Below are positions 35,934-45,622 of a stretch of DNA of 64,000 nt, piece by piece (position 1 is the stretch's first letter; each line of letters starts with the position of its first letter). The position numbers and the translations under genes are program-made. Under the pieces are notes generated by a model. The model worked only from the letters and a program-made list of their open reading frames with translations. It was not told the DNA's origin and made no database searches. This stretch comes from Croceivirga sp. (GTDB lineage: Bacteria > Bacteroidota > Bacteroidia > Flavobacteriales > Flavobacteriaceae). The stretch covers positions 190,251-254,250 of the forward strand of contig JANQKR010000034.1 in assembly GCA_028281025.1 (NCBI GenBank), read 5' to 3'.

Positions 35934-38900
35934 ATGAAGTTTTCCTTTGTAACGTTTCTCTTTATTGTTTTCACAATTTATTCATGTCAGGATAAAGAAA
36001 GTCCCGATGTTGACACAGCACAACAAAACACCCTGTTCACATTACTTTCAGCGGAGGAAACCGGGGTGGATTTTGTGAATGAGGTTGAAAACCAAAAAGA
36101 CTTCAACATTTTCAAGTACCGAAATTTTTACAACGGTGGTGGGGTAGCCATTGGAGATATTAATAACGATGGTCTTCCAGACATTTACCTAACGGGAAAT
36201 ATGGTATCCAATAAACTTTATTTGAATAAAGGCAATTTTGAATTTGAGGATATCTCCAAAAAAGCCGGGGTTGAGGGCAACAAACCATGGTCAACAGGGG
36301 TAACTATGGTAGATATAAACGCTGATGGCCTATTGGATATCTATGTTAGCAATGCTGGAAACTTAAAAGGCAACAATCATGACAATGATCTTTATATAAA
36401 TAACGGAGATCTTACTTTCACGGAAAAAGCGCACGACTTTAACCTAGCCAAAACAGGATTTTCTACCCATGCCACTTTTTTTGACTATGATAAGGATGGG
36501 GACCTGGATGCCTATATTTTAAATAATAGCAACATCCCCGTAAGTAGTCTGGGTTATGCGGAACAACGTGAGGTTCGCGCCCAGGACTGGGAAGGCGTAC
36601 CCCACATATTCAAGGGTGTTGGCGATATGCTACTTCGCAATGACAATGGCAAATTTGTGGATGTCAGTGAAGATGCCGGTATTTACGGAAGTCTTATCGG
36701 TTTTGGACTGGGTGTATTGGTTACCGACATCAACAACGATCTTTGGCCGGACATCTACGTTTCCAATGACTTTTACGAACGCGACTACCTTTACATTAAC
36801 CAGAAAGATGGCACTTTTACCGAAGAAATCAAAGAATACACCCAGCACCTGAGCCTATCGGCCATGGGTATTGATATTGCCGATGTCAATAATGACGGCC
36901 ACAATGACATTTTTATTACCGACATGCTGCCAGAACCCGAGCAACGTGTAAAATCGGTAATGGAATTTGAGGGATACAATATCTACAACCTAAAACGGAG
37001 CAAAGACTTTTACCAGCAGTACATCCAAAACACATTACAACTCAACAATGGCAATGGCACATTTTCCGAAGTTGCCTATTACAGTGGTATTGATGCAACG
37101 GACTGGAGTTGGGCGGGTCTTATTTTTGATATGGACAACGATGGGCTAAAAGACATTTTTATTACCAATGGTATTAACCATGACTTAACAGATCTGGATT
37201 TTGTTGATTTTTTTGCCAATGAAATCATTCAAAATATGGCGTTGACCGGTAAAAAAGAGTCCATTGATTCCATCATTAACAAAATGCCCATTAAGCCACA
37301 GCCCAATTATGCCTTCCGAAATAATGGTGACATTACCTTTGACAATGCCAACAAAAGTTGGGGATTTGACCTCCCTACACGTTCCAATGGGGCCGCATAT
37401 GGAGATTTGGACAATGATGGAGATTTGGACCTGGTCATCAATAACGTAAACACCAATTCCTTTATTTATAGGAACAATAGCAATGAACAACTTACGCACA
37501 ATTACCTACAACTCAAACTTAATGGAGATGAAAAAAATCCCTTTGCCGTTGGTTCGTTGGTTAAGTTTTATTTTGAAAACAATACAGTGCATCAGGAGTT
37601 GATCCCTTCCCGAGGTTTTCAATCTTCAATGGATTATGTAATGACATTGGGCTTGGGCAATGTAAAAAAATTGGATTCCATCCGCGTTATTTGGCCCAAC
37701 AATGCAACCACCCTATTAAAGGAGGTGACCGTAAACCAGCGAATGGAATTGAACCAAAAGGATGCCCATAAGACGTATTCACCTAAAACAAAATCATCAA
37801 AAAAATTCTTGGTACAGGAGCTGGATAATGGTACATGGACCTCCCACAGGGAAAACAATTATAACGATTTTGACTATGAAGGGCTTATCTATAAAAAACT
37901 GTCCCAAGAGGGTCCTGCCATGGCCATTGCCGATGTAAATGGGGATGGGAATGAAGACGTTTTCATTGGTGGCGCAAAAGGAAGTGCGGGAATATTGTAT
38001 TTACACAGGGGCAACGGAAGGTTCCAATCAAAACCTTCCCAGATTTTTAACGAAGATCGCTCTTTTGAGGACACCGCTGCCGCTTTTTTGGATGCCGATG
38101 GCGATGGGGATTTGGACCTAATGGTCGGGAGCGGAGGCAATGAAGTAGGCCAGGAAAATTCCTATAGGGCACGTCTCTATCTAAATGATGGAAAGGGAAG
38201 TTATAAGGCTTCCGGGCAAAATCTTCCCACCACGTATAAGAATATTGCCACTATAACCCCCCATGACTATGATGGGGATGGGGACACCGATGTCTTTATA
38301 GGTTCCAGAAGTGTCGTTGGCGTTTATGGGGTAGACCCCAATCACCTTCTTTTGGAAAATAGGGACGGAACTTTTATTGATGCCACGGAACGAAGGGGGT
38401 ATGACCTTAAGGATGAAGGAATGGTCACCGATGCTATTTGGGCAGATATGGACGGGGACGGAAAAAGTGATTTGATTACTGTCTCTGAATGGGATGTCCC
38501 CAAAATCCACAAAAATTCAGGGAGAAGGATACAACGTATTGAGACCTCCCTTGATAGTCTCTACGGTTGGTGGAACACGGTAGAGGCAGCTGATTTGGAC
38601 GGTGATGGGGACTTGGACCTTATTTTGGGCAATCAGGGTGAAAACCTGCATTATAGACCGGCAGATGGTGAGCCAATGAAGCTTTGGATCAATGATTTTG
38701 ACACTAACGGCACCATAGAACAATTGGTCACCATTAGTGAAAATGGGGGTGACTATCCAATTCATCAAAAGAAAGAGGTAACGGCCCAAGTAGTATCCTT
38801 AAAAAAGGAGAATCTAAAGGCTTCGGACTATGCACAGCGAACCATTCAAGAGCTCTTTCCTCCAGAAATCATCAATCAGTCCATTGTAAAACAAAGTCTG

Positions 38901-39272
38901 ATTTCTGCTTCCGTACTTGCCATTAACCAAGGAAACGGACAGTTCCAAATTAAAAAATTACCTCCAAGGGTACAGTTTTCCTGTGTTTGTGATATCAATT
39001 GTACCGATATCAACAATGACGGTAATCTCGATTTAATAATGGCCGGAAACAATTTTGAGTACAAACCGCAATTCTCCAGGTTGGACGCAAACTACGGTAA
39101 TGTCCTATTGGGGGATGGTGATTTAAATTTTGAATGGCAAAACTATGGTGAAAGTGGTTTTTTTATTCGGGACGAGGTAAAGCATCTAAAAATGGTAAGG
39201 GACAAGGACAATAATCGATTTTTAATAGCCGCCATCAACGACGGAAAACCTAAAATCTACGCCTTGCAATGA
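35934..39272 (+). CDS. VCBS/FG-GAP repeat lipoprotein with UnbV domain (first copy)
   Basis: A 1112-residue surface or periplasmic lipoprotein (MKFSFVTFLFIVFTIYSC, Cys18). It has many FG-GAP/VCBS blades of the form GDINNDGLPDIYLTGN with DxDxDG calcium loops, as in a beta-propeller, over residues 70-450 and 650-1000. Between them, at roughly residues 520-605, is a UnbV/ASPIC-type domain (PSRGFQSSMDYVMTLGLG, IRVIWPNN). The ATG at 35934 is chosen because the lipoprotein signal starts there. It overlaps the next gene by four bases (ATGA). The role is unknown; such proteins are often found beside SusCD systems and may bind ligands at the surface. Confidence 0.88.
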   Translation: MKFSFVTFLFIVFTIYSCQDKESPDVDTAQQNTLFTLLSAEETGVDFVNEVENQKDFNIFKYRNFYNGGGVAIGDINNDGLPDIYLTGNMVSNKLYLNKGNFEFEDISKKAGVEGNKPWSTGVTMVDINADGLLDIYVSNAGNLKGNNHDNDLYINNGDLTFTEKAHDFNLAKTGFSTHATFFDYDKDGDLDAYILNNSNIPVSSLGYAEQREVRAQDWEGVPHIFKGVGDMLLRNDNGKFVDVSEDAGIYGSLIGFGLGVLVTDINNDLWPDIYVSNDFYERDYLYINQKDGTFTEEIKEYTQHLSLSAMGIDIADVNNDGHNDIFITDMLPEPEQRVKSVMEFEGYNIYNLKRSKDFYQQYIQNTLQLNNGNGTFSEVAYYSGIDATDWSWAGLIFDMDNDGLKDIFITNGINHDLTDLDFVDFFANEIIQNMALTGKKESIDSIINKMPIKPQPNYAFRNNGDITFDNANKSWGFDLPTRSNGAAYGDLDNDGDLDLVINNVNTNSFIYRNNSNEQLTHNYLQLKLNGDEKNPFAVGSLVKFYFENNTVHQELIPSRGFQSSMDYVMTLGLGNVKKLDSIRVIWPNNATTLLKEVTVNQRMELNQKDAHKTYSPKTKSSKKFLVQELDNGTWTSHRENNYNDFDYEGLIYKKLSQEGPAMAIADVNGDGNEDVFIGGAKGSAGILYLHRGNGRFQSKPSQIFNEDRSFEDTAAAFLDADGDGDLDLMVGSGGNEVGQENSYRARLYLNDGKGSYKASGQNLPTTYKNIATITPHDYDGDGDTDVFIGSRSVVGVYGVDPNHLLLENRDGTFIDATERRGYDLKDEGMVTDAIWADMDGDGKSDLITVSEWDVPKIHKNSGRRIQRIETSLDSLYGWWNTVEAADLDGDGDLDLILGNQGENLHYRPADGEPMKLWINDFDTNGTIEQLVTISENGGDYPIHQKKEVTAQVVSLKKENLKASDYAQRTIQELFPPEIINQSIVKQSLISASVLAINQGNGQFQIKKLPPRVQFSCVCDINCTDINNDGNLDLIMAGNNFEYKPQFSRLDANYGNVLLGDGDLNFEWQNYGESGFFIRDEVKHLKMVRDKDNNRFLIAAINDGKPKIYALQ

Positions 39273-42200
39273 AAAATAGTTTTGTTTATGCGGTAATTTT
39301 GGTTCTCGCAGGATGCAAAAAAAGTGGGGATTTGTTCCATAATCCTTCCCCTCGGGAAACCGGAATTGATTTTGCCAATAGCATCACTGAAAATGACGGG
39401 CTCAACATTTTGGATTACCTGTATTTCTATAATGGGGGTGGGGTCGCAATTGGGGATATCAACAATGATGGACTTCCCGATATTTACCTTTCCGGGAATC
39501 AAGTAAAGAACAAGCTTTATCTGAACAAAGGTGGTCTTAGTTTTGAGGACATCACCGAACAAGCAGGTGTTGGGGGACAGAGTTCCTGGAACACCGGAAG
39601 TGTCATGGCCGATGTTAACGGGGATGGGCTCCTGGACATTTATGTTTGTGCCGTAGTGGGCACCAACGGTTTTGTAGGATACAATGAACTTTTTATAAAC
39701 AACGGGGATCTTACTTTTTCCGAACAAGCCGGACCATACGGACTGGATTTTGAATCTTACAGTTCATCAGCCGCTTTTCTGGACTATGATCTGGATGGAG
39801 ATTTGGACATGTACCTCTTAAATCATGCTATACACACTTCGGAATCCTATGGAAAGGCAGATTTACGGTACCGGCGTAACTATGAGACTGGCGACAGATT
39901 GCTCAAAAATGACAATGGTAAATTCGTTGATGTTAGTGAAGAAGCTGGAATTTATGGGGGAGTAAACGGTTATGGCCTAGGAGTTGCCATATCCGATTTT
40001 AATATGGATGGATATCCCGATATTTATGTAGGAAACGATTTTCATGAGGATGATTACTATTACTTGAACAATGGTGACGGAACCTTTACGGAAAGCCTGC
40101 GTCGCTATTTTGGTCATACCTCCCGTTTTTCCATGGGTAATGACGTTGCGGACATTAACCATGATGGCCTACCCGATTTGATTTCCTTGGATATGCTCCC
40201 AGAGGATGAAGTGGTCTTAAAATCCTCTGAAGGGGACGAAAACCTTCAAGTACAAAAATTGCGGATTGATGATTTTGGGTACCATTATCAGTTCACTCGA
40301 AATATGCTTTATGTAAACCAACCGGACGGTAACTACATGGAAACTGCCCTAATGAGCGGCGTGGCGGCAACAGATTGGAGTTGGAGCGCCCTTTTTGGGG
40401 ATTATGACCAAGATGGACATCAAGACTTATTTGTGGCCAATGGCATTCCAAAACGACCCAATAATTTGGATTTTATCAAGTTCGTTTCCAATGAACAGAT
40501 CCAACAAAAAATCAACAATACCAACCTGATGGACCAAGAAGCTTTGGAACTCATGCCATCAGGAGCTACAAGGAATTTTATCTTCAAAGGGGATGGCAAA
40601 CTATCTTTTGATGACAAATCGGCACATTGGATTTCCAATGATACTTTGGTTTCCGGGGCAACCGCTTATGGCGACCTGGACAATGACGGGGATTTGGATT
40701 TGGTTGTCAACAACCTTAACAGCCCAGCACTCATTTATGAAAATAAAACAAACGACAAAGCCAATTATTTAAAAGTACGTTTGGACCATAAATCCAAAAA
40801 CCGATACGGAATCGGTTCAAAAATATACGCCTATTACAACGGTACGCTACAATTAAAGGAGTTGTTTCTTTCCAGGGGTTTTCAAGCTTCGTCAGAACCT
40901 TTGGTCCATTTTGGCCTGGGGGAAATCAATGTCTTGGATTCCCTTAAAATCGTTTGGCCGGACAAAAGCCATCAAACCATACCAAAAGTTAAGGCCAACC
41001 AAACCCTAACGGTATCACCAGGGGACACTAAACCCTTTGGTACCACCGGACCAATTACCAAATCCAACCCCATGTTCACTAAGGATACATCGCGTTTGGG
41101 AATCCATTTTACCCATAAAGAGGACAATTATCTGGATTTCAACCGCGAAAAATTGATTCCTTATCGAGTTTCGGATAGGGGGCCTGCTTTTGCAATGGGT
41201 GATTTGAATTCCGATGGAAAGGCAGACTTGTTTTTTGGTGGTTCAAAATTCTTTCCCGGTACTTTTTACAAACAATTGGATAGCTCCTTTGTGAAAATGG
41301 AACTTCCATGGATACAAAAGGACTCGGTCACGGAAAATATTGCTGCCGCTATTGCCGATTTCAATGCTGATGGCGTAAACGACATCATTGTTGGAAATGG
41401 AGGCGGGGACTTCTACAATGAGGCAAAACCGTTACAAGATAGGTACTACCTGTCCAAAGAAGATGGCTTTCAAGCCATCGATTTCCCAAAAATATTTCAA
41501 AACACATCGGTTATTGAACCTTTCGACTATGATCAAGATGGGGATTTGGATGTTTTTGTTGGCGGACATACCATCACGGCAAAGTTTGGAGAGAAAGTAA
41601 ACTCTTACGTGCTCACCAATACCCAGGGAACATTTGAAATCAATAAAGGGTTTCAATTCTCCGGAATGGTCACTGATGCGATTTGGGATGACTTTGACCA
41701 GGATGGGAATACCGACTTGATCATTGTTGGGGAATGGATGTCCCCAAGGTTTTTTCAAAATAAGAATGGAACGTTTGTTGAAACCAATGTCCTTACCAAT
41801 TCAGGGCTTTGGCAAAGTATCCATCCCTTTGATATTGACGGTGACGGGGATATGGACTATCTTTTGGGCAACTGGGGACTTAACAGTAAATTCAAGGCTT
41901 CCAAAAAACATCCACTTCGACTTTACTTTTCAGACTTTGATGACAACGGACAAACCGAAACCATCACTGCTTTTGAAAAAGATGGAAAGTATTACACCCT
42001 GGAAGGTCTGGACGGGCTGGCTTCACAAATGGTCAGTCTTCGTAAAAAATTTAATTCCTATCAATCTTTTGCTGGAAAATCCATTGAGGAATTGTTTGAT
42101 CCCAAACAGCTTAAATCTGCCAAAATCCATGAAGTGACCACCTTGGCTTCCGGATACTTAAAGAACAATAAGGGGGCTTTTGAGTTTGTCCCCTTTCCAA

Positions 42201-42502
42201 ATATCATGCAGGTTGCCCCACTTTTGGATTTTGTTTCTGCGGATTTTGATGGTGACGGTCAAGAAGAGGTCCTTGTCGGAGGAAACTATTTTGGGGTCAA
42301 ACCCTATCACGGAAGGTTTGATTCTTTCCCTGGAGCATTGATACAAAATGAAAATGAAATAGTTTTGGGAAATCTTCTAGGATTGGATTTTACCAAAAAA
42401 TCCATAAGGCATATGGAAACCTTAACGGTAAATCGGCAAGATTATTTATTGGCAGTATTCAATAACGGAGCGGCAGAGGTTTACAAAATCAATTCAAAAT
42501 AA
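39269..42502 (+). CDS. VCBS/FG-GAP repeat lipoprotein with UnbV domain (second copy)
   Basis: A 1077-residue paralogue of the preceding protein with the same plan: a lipoprotein signal (MKNSFVYAVILVLAGC, Cys16); propeller blades such as GDINNDGLPDIYLSGN and SDFNMDGYPDIYVGND; a UnbV/ASPIC segment near residues 499-584 (LFLSRGFQASSEPLVHFGLG, LKIVWPDK); then further blades. The two genes overlap by four bases, so the proteins are probably made together in similar amounts. They may form a complex at the surface. No catalytic motif is visible in either. Confidence 0.88.
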   Translation: MKNSFVYAVILVLAGCKKSGDLFHNPSPRETGIDFANSITENDGLNILDYLYFYNGGGVAIGDINNDGLPDIYLSGNQVKNKLYLNKGGLSFEDITEQAGVGGQSSWNTGSVMADVNGDGLLDIYVCAVVGTNGFVGYNELFINNGDLTFSEQAGPYGLDFESYSSSAAFLDYDLDGDLDMYLLNHAIHTSESYGKADLRYRRNYETGDRLLKNDNGKFVDVSEEAGIYGGVNGYGLGVAISDFNMDGYPDIYVGNDFHEDDYYYLNNGDGTFTESLRRYFGHTSRFSMGNDVADINHDGLPDLISLDMLPEDEVVLKSSEGDENLQVQKLRIDDFGYHYQFTRNMLYVNQPDGNYMETALMSGVAATDWSWSALFGDYDQDGHQDLFVANGIPKRPNNLDFIKFVSNEQIQQKINNTNLMDQEALELMPSGATRNFIFKGDGKLSFDDKSAHWISNDTLVSGATAYGDLDNDGDLDLVVNNLNSPALIYENKTNDKANYLKVRLDHKSKNRYGIGSKIYAYYNGTLQLKELFLSRGFQASSEPLVHFGLGEINVLDSLKIVWPDKSHQTIPKVKANQTLTVSPGDTKPFGTTGPITKSNPMFTKDTSRLGIHFTHKEDNYLDFNREKLIPYRVSDRGPAFAMGDLNSDGKADLFFGGSKFFPGTFYKQLDSSFVKMELPWIQKDSVTENIAAAIADFNADGVNDIIVGNGGGDFYNEAKPLQDRYYLSKEDGFQAIDFPKIFQNTSVIEPFDYDQDGDLDVFVGGHTITAKFGEKVNSYVLTNTQGTFEINKGFQFSGMVTDAIWDDFDQDGNTDLIIVGEWMSPRFFQNKNGTFVETNVLTNSGLWQSIHPFDIDGDGDMDYLLGNWGLNSKFKASKKHPLRLYFSDFDDNGQTETITAFEKDGKYYTLEGLDGLASQMVSLRKKFNSYQSFAGKSIEELFDPKQLKSAKIHEVTTLASGYLKNNKGAFEFVPFPNIMQVAPLLDFVSADFDGDGQEEVLVGGNYFGVKPYHGRFDSFPGALIQNENEIVLGNLLGLDFTKKSIRHMETLTVNRQDYLLAVFNNGAAEVYKINSK

Positions 42503-42504
42503 AA

Positions 42505-43857
42505 ATGGAACAAATGAAAAGGATGGCAAGTTTACCTTTTTTGGTTTTTATGCTTTTCTCCTGTACTAAGGAGCAAAAACCAATACCAATAACCCAAGAA
42601 GATTTTCACGCATCCGTGGATAAGGTGACCGAGGTAATGGTCCATGATATTTTTTCCCCTCCCGTAGCCAGTCGCATCTATGTTTATCCAAATATTGGCG
42701 CCTACGAAATTTTGGCCAACAACCATTCTGGGTACAGTCCTCTGGCCGGGCAATTGGAAGGGCTACGGCCCATTCCAAAACCCGATTCGAAAAATGTCAA
42801 CTTTGAATTGGCCGCACTTATTGCCCATATGGATTTGAGCCGAATGCTCATTTTTTCCGAGGATATGATTACTTCCTATAGGGACAGCCTATATGGCGTT
42901 TGGGAAGAAAGGAACAGGGAAGAATTTGTAGCCTCCAAGATTTATGGACTTCAAGTTTCGGATCACATCGCCAAATGGATGGACAAGGACAATTACAAAC
43001 AGACCCGGACCATGCCCAAGTTTTCCGTAGATACGGAGGACGCTTCACGTTGGCAGCCGACCCCTCCGTCCTATATGGATGGCATTGAGCCACACTGGAA
43101 CAAAATACGTCCTTTTGTCATTGATTCTGCCAACCAATTTAAACCTACCCCTCCCCCTCCTTTTTCTATGGAGGAAGATTCGGATTTCTATAAAGAGGTA
43201 AAGGAAGTTTATGACATCAGCAATGAGATTACCGCAAAGGGCGATACCTCGGAAGAAGTGGCCATTGCCCAATTTTGGGATTGCAATCCCTATGTTTCCG
43301 TAACACGCGGGCATTTAATGTTTGCCACCAAGAAGATTACCCCTGGGGCCCACTGGATAGGTATTGCCAAGATTGCAGCCAGAAAAACCGGGGCAGATGT
43401 AGCCAGGGCCGTTTATACCTATACCAAAACTTCCATAGCCATAGCCGATGCCTTTATCAGTTGTTGGGACGAAAAGTATAGGAGCAGTCTAATTCGTCCA
43501 GAAACATTGATCAATACGCATATAGATGAAAATTGGGAGCCCGTTCTGCAGACCCCTCCCTTTCCCGAGTATACCAGCGGTCATAGTGTGGTTTCCGGTG
43601 CTGCAGCGGTTGCCCTTACCAGTATTTATGGGGATACTTTTGCTTTTGATGACGATACCGAGGTACAATACGGTCTTCCCGTTCGCTCCTTCACTTCTTT
43701 TAGGGAAGCAGCGGATGAAGCGGCCATCAGTAGAATGTATGGTGGTATCCATTATCGTGCGGCAGTGGAAATTGGCGTAAAACAGGGAAGGGATCTGGGT
43801 ACTTTTGTGGTTGAAAAACTTAAAATGGATACCACGGATCAAATTGTGACAAAATAA
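42505..43857 (+). CDS. Vanadium-haloperoxidase/PAP2-type lipoprotein
   Basis: A 450-residue lipoprotein (lipobox FMLFSC, Cys20). The three oxyanion-binding motifs of the PAP2/vanadium-haloperoxidase superfamily are intact: K324-x6-R331-P, S358-G359-H360 in EYTSGHS, and S409-R410-x5-H416 in SRMYGGIHYRAA. These bind vanadate in haloperoxidases or phosphate in acid phosphatases. The all-helical layout and length fit the vanadium-dependent haloperoxidase-like group found in bacteroidetes. Whether it oxidises halides or acts as a phosphatase cannot be decided from the motifs. It begins 2 bases after the second VCBS gene and is followed after 6 bases by the next gene, so it is in the middle of a five-gene operon. 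Confidence 0.85.
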   Translation: MEQMKRMASLPFLVFMLFSCTKEQKPIPITQEDFHASVDKVTEVMVHDIFSPPVASRIYVYPNIGAYEILANNHSGYSPLAGQLEGLRPIPKPDSKNVNFELAALIAHMDLSRMLIFSEDMITSYRDSLYGVWEERNREEFVASKIYGLQVSDHIAKWMDKDNYKQTRTMPKFSVDTEDASRWQPTPPSYMDGIEPHWNKIRPFVIDSANQFKPTPPPPFSMEEDSDFYKEVKEVYDISNEITAKGDTSEEVAIAQFWDCNPYVSVTRGHLMFATKKITPGAHWIGIAKIAARKTGADVARAVYTYTKTSIAIADAFISCWDEKYRSSLIRPETLINTHIDENWEPVLQTPPFPEYTSGHSVVSGAAAVALTSIYGDTFAFDDDTEVQYGLPVRSFTSFREAADEAAISRMYGGIHYRAAVEIGVKQGRDLGTFVVEKLKMDTTDQIVTK

Positions 43858-43863
43858 ATTCTT

Positions 43864-44763
43864 ATGAGAAAAGTGACTTCCGCACTCTTGTTTTTGTTAG
43901 TAGCGGCATCATGTTGGTACTTGTTTTTAAAACCTTCGGATTATACCATTCGCTTTGAAGCCAAAACGTTTCCCGGTGCCATCAATCAATATCTAAAAGT
44001 CTGGGACCAAACACTGGATACCCTTCATAAAATAAAACAAGGAGAGGACCTTTATCACCTAACACAAAAAGTAAGGTTTGGGGATTCCATCCATCAATAT
44101 CAATGGCGGATTGAACCTCTAACGGATTCCACGTCCAAGGTTTTTGTGAACATTAAGGATAAGGACCATAGCCTAATGAACAAAATCCAAGTTCCTTTTA
44201 AAGAAACCGATTTTGTGAAAAGAAGTAAGAAAACCGTTTTGGACTTTATGGAAAGTCTGGATGAACACACCAAAAAATTTAAGATAACCATTATTGGGGA
44301 GGAGGATGTTCCCAGTAAATATATTGCCTACGTTCCCCTAAAGGTTGAACAGTCCAAAAAAGCCAATGGCATGATGAAGAATTTTTCATATCTCACCGGA
44401 GAACTGTACATAAATGGTGTGCAACTGGATGGCCCACCAATGATTGAAGTGACAAAATGGGACATGGAGAATGACAGTTTGCACTATAACTTTGGACAGC
44501 CCATTATCCGTTCAGAACGCCTGCCCATTGGCACCGATATTAAGTACAAAAGGATTTTTAAAAAACGGGCGCTAAAAGCAGAATACAATGGAAATTATAT
44601 CACTTCAGATCGTGCCTGGTATGCATTGATGGACTATGCCAAAAAAAACAAGATCGAAGTGGATGAAAAACCTGTCGAAGTATTCTTTAATAAACCCATG
44701 GGCAGCAATGGCTTGCATTGGAAAGCGGAGATCTATATGCCTATAAAGGAGGGCAATGAATAG
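43864..44763 (+). CDS. SRPBCC- plus GyrI-like ligand-binding protein
   Basis: A 299-residue protein with one N-terminal membrane segment (VTSALLFLLVAASCWYLFL) that may be a signal anchor or lipoprotein signal. Residues 25-150 look like an SRPBCC/polyketide-cyclase-type fold (YTIRFEAKTFPGAINQYLKVW). Residues 160-296 resemble the GyrI/AraC effector-binding fold (ALMDYAKKNKIEVDEKPVEV, then WKAEIYMPI at the end). Both folds are known for binding small hydrophobic ligands, without catalysis evident here. It sits between the haloperoxidase-like gene and a propeller-like lipoprotein, overlapping the latter by 8 bases. Function unknown. Confidence 0.65.
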   Translation: MRKVTSALLFLLVAASCWYLFLKPSDYTIRFEAKTFPGAINQYLKVWDQTLDTLHKIKQGEDLYHLTQKVRFGDSIHQYQWRIEPLTDSTSKVFVNIKDKDHSLMNKIQVPFKETDFVKRSKKTVLDFMESLDEHTKKFKITIIGEEDVPSKYIAYVPLKVEQSKKANGMMKNFSYLTGELYINGVQLDGPPMIEVTKWDMENDSLHYNFGQPIIRSERLPIGTDIKYKRIFKKRALKAEYNGNYITSDRAWYALMDYAKKNKIEVDEKPVEVFFNKPMGSNGLHWKAEIYMPIKEGNE

Positions 44764-45622
44764 ATTCAGTCTTTTTTTTCTGATGGTTATGGTGATCCAG
44801 GGATGTGCCCAACCTCCCTGGTATGGGAATTTGGAATTTCTGGGACGTTTTCCTTCCAACCTAAGCGAAGTATCGGGTATTGATAGGGACAACAATGGCA
44901 ACCTCTGGGTGATTGAGGACAACGGAAATAAGGACAAGTTATACCAAATTGATAAAAATGCACGCCTTGTAAAGGGATTGCGTATTGATAATGCAAAGAA
45001 CGAAGATTGGGAGGACCTGAGCATTGCAAACGATGGAACGGTCTATATTGGTGATTTTGGAAACAACTCCAATACAAGAAAAGATTTGGTCATCTATAAA
45101 ATTCCAAAAGCAGAGTTAGGTAAGAAAACACCGAAAGCCGAGAAAATCAAGTTTTCCTATCCGCAACAAACAAAATTTCCGCCCAAGAAGAAAAACTTAT
45201 TGTTTGATTCTGAAGGCTTTTTCCATTGGAACGGATACCTGTATGTTTTTACCAAAAACAGATCAAGACCGTATTCCGGAAAAACATTGGCCTATAGGGT
45301 TCCGGACAGGAAAGGGGAATATGAGGCCGAGTTCCTGGGGGAATTGATTCTTTGCAAAGACCAGGACCATTGTTCCATTACAGCTGCCGATATTTCCAAA
45401 GATGGAAAAACCATTGCTCTTATAGGATATGGCTTTATTTATATGCTCACGGAATTTGACCTAAACGATTTTTCCAAATTCAAAATGAAAACAATTGATC
45501 TTAACTACGCAACACAAATAGAATCCATATGCTTCTGGAACGATACCACACTCCTGATTGCAGATGAGCAGTCAAAAACCAGGGGAAGAAACCTATATCG
45601 GTACCAAATCAAAAAGGATTAA
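44756..45622 (+). CDS. Propeller-like lipoprotein of unknown function
   Basis: A 288-residue lipoprotein (MNRFSLFFLMVMVIQGC, Cys17). Repeated beta motifs such as SEVSGIDRDNNGNLWVIED, WEDLSIANDGTVYIGDFG, SITAADISKDGKTIALIGYG and IESICFWNDTTLLIADE suggest a beta-propeller or SdiA-regulated-like fold. No catalytic signature was recognised. It is the last gene of the plus-strand VCBS/haloperoxidase operon and overlaps the preceding gene by 8 bases. Its stop overlaps the stop of the large convergent gene by four bases, so there is no room for a terminator between them. Confidence 0.7.
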   Translation: MNRFSLFFLMVMVIQGCAQPPWYGNLEFLGRFPSNLSEVSGIDRDNNGNLWVIEDNGNKDKLYQIDKNARLVKGLRIDNAKNEDWEDLSIANDGTVYIGDFGNNSNTRKDLVIYKIPKAELGKKTPKAEKIKFSYPQQTKFPPKKKNLLFDSEGFFHWNGYLYVFTKNRSRPYSGKTLAYRVPDRKGEYEAEFLGELILCKDQDHCSITAADISKDGKTIALIGYGFIYMLTEFDLNDFSKFKMKTIDLNYATQIESICFWNDTTLLIADEQSKTRGRNLYRYQIKKD

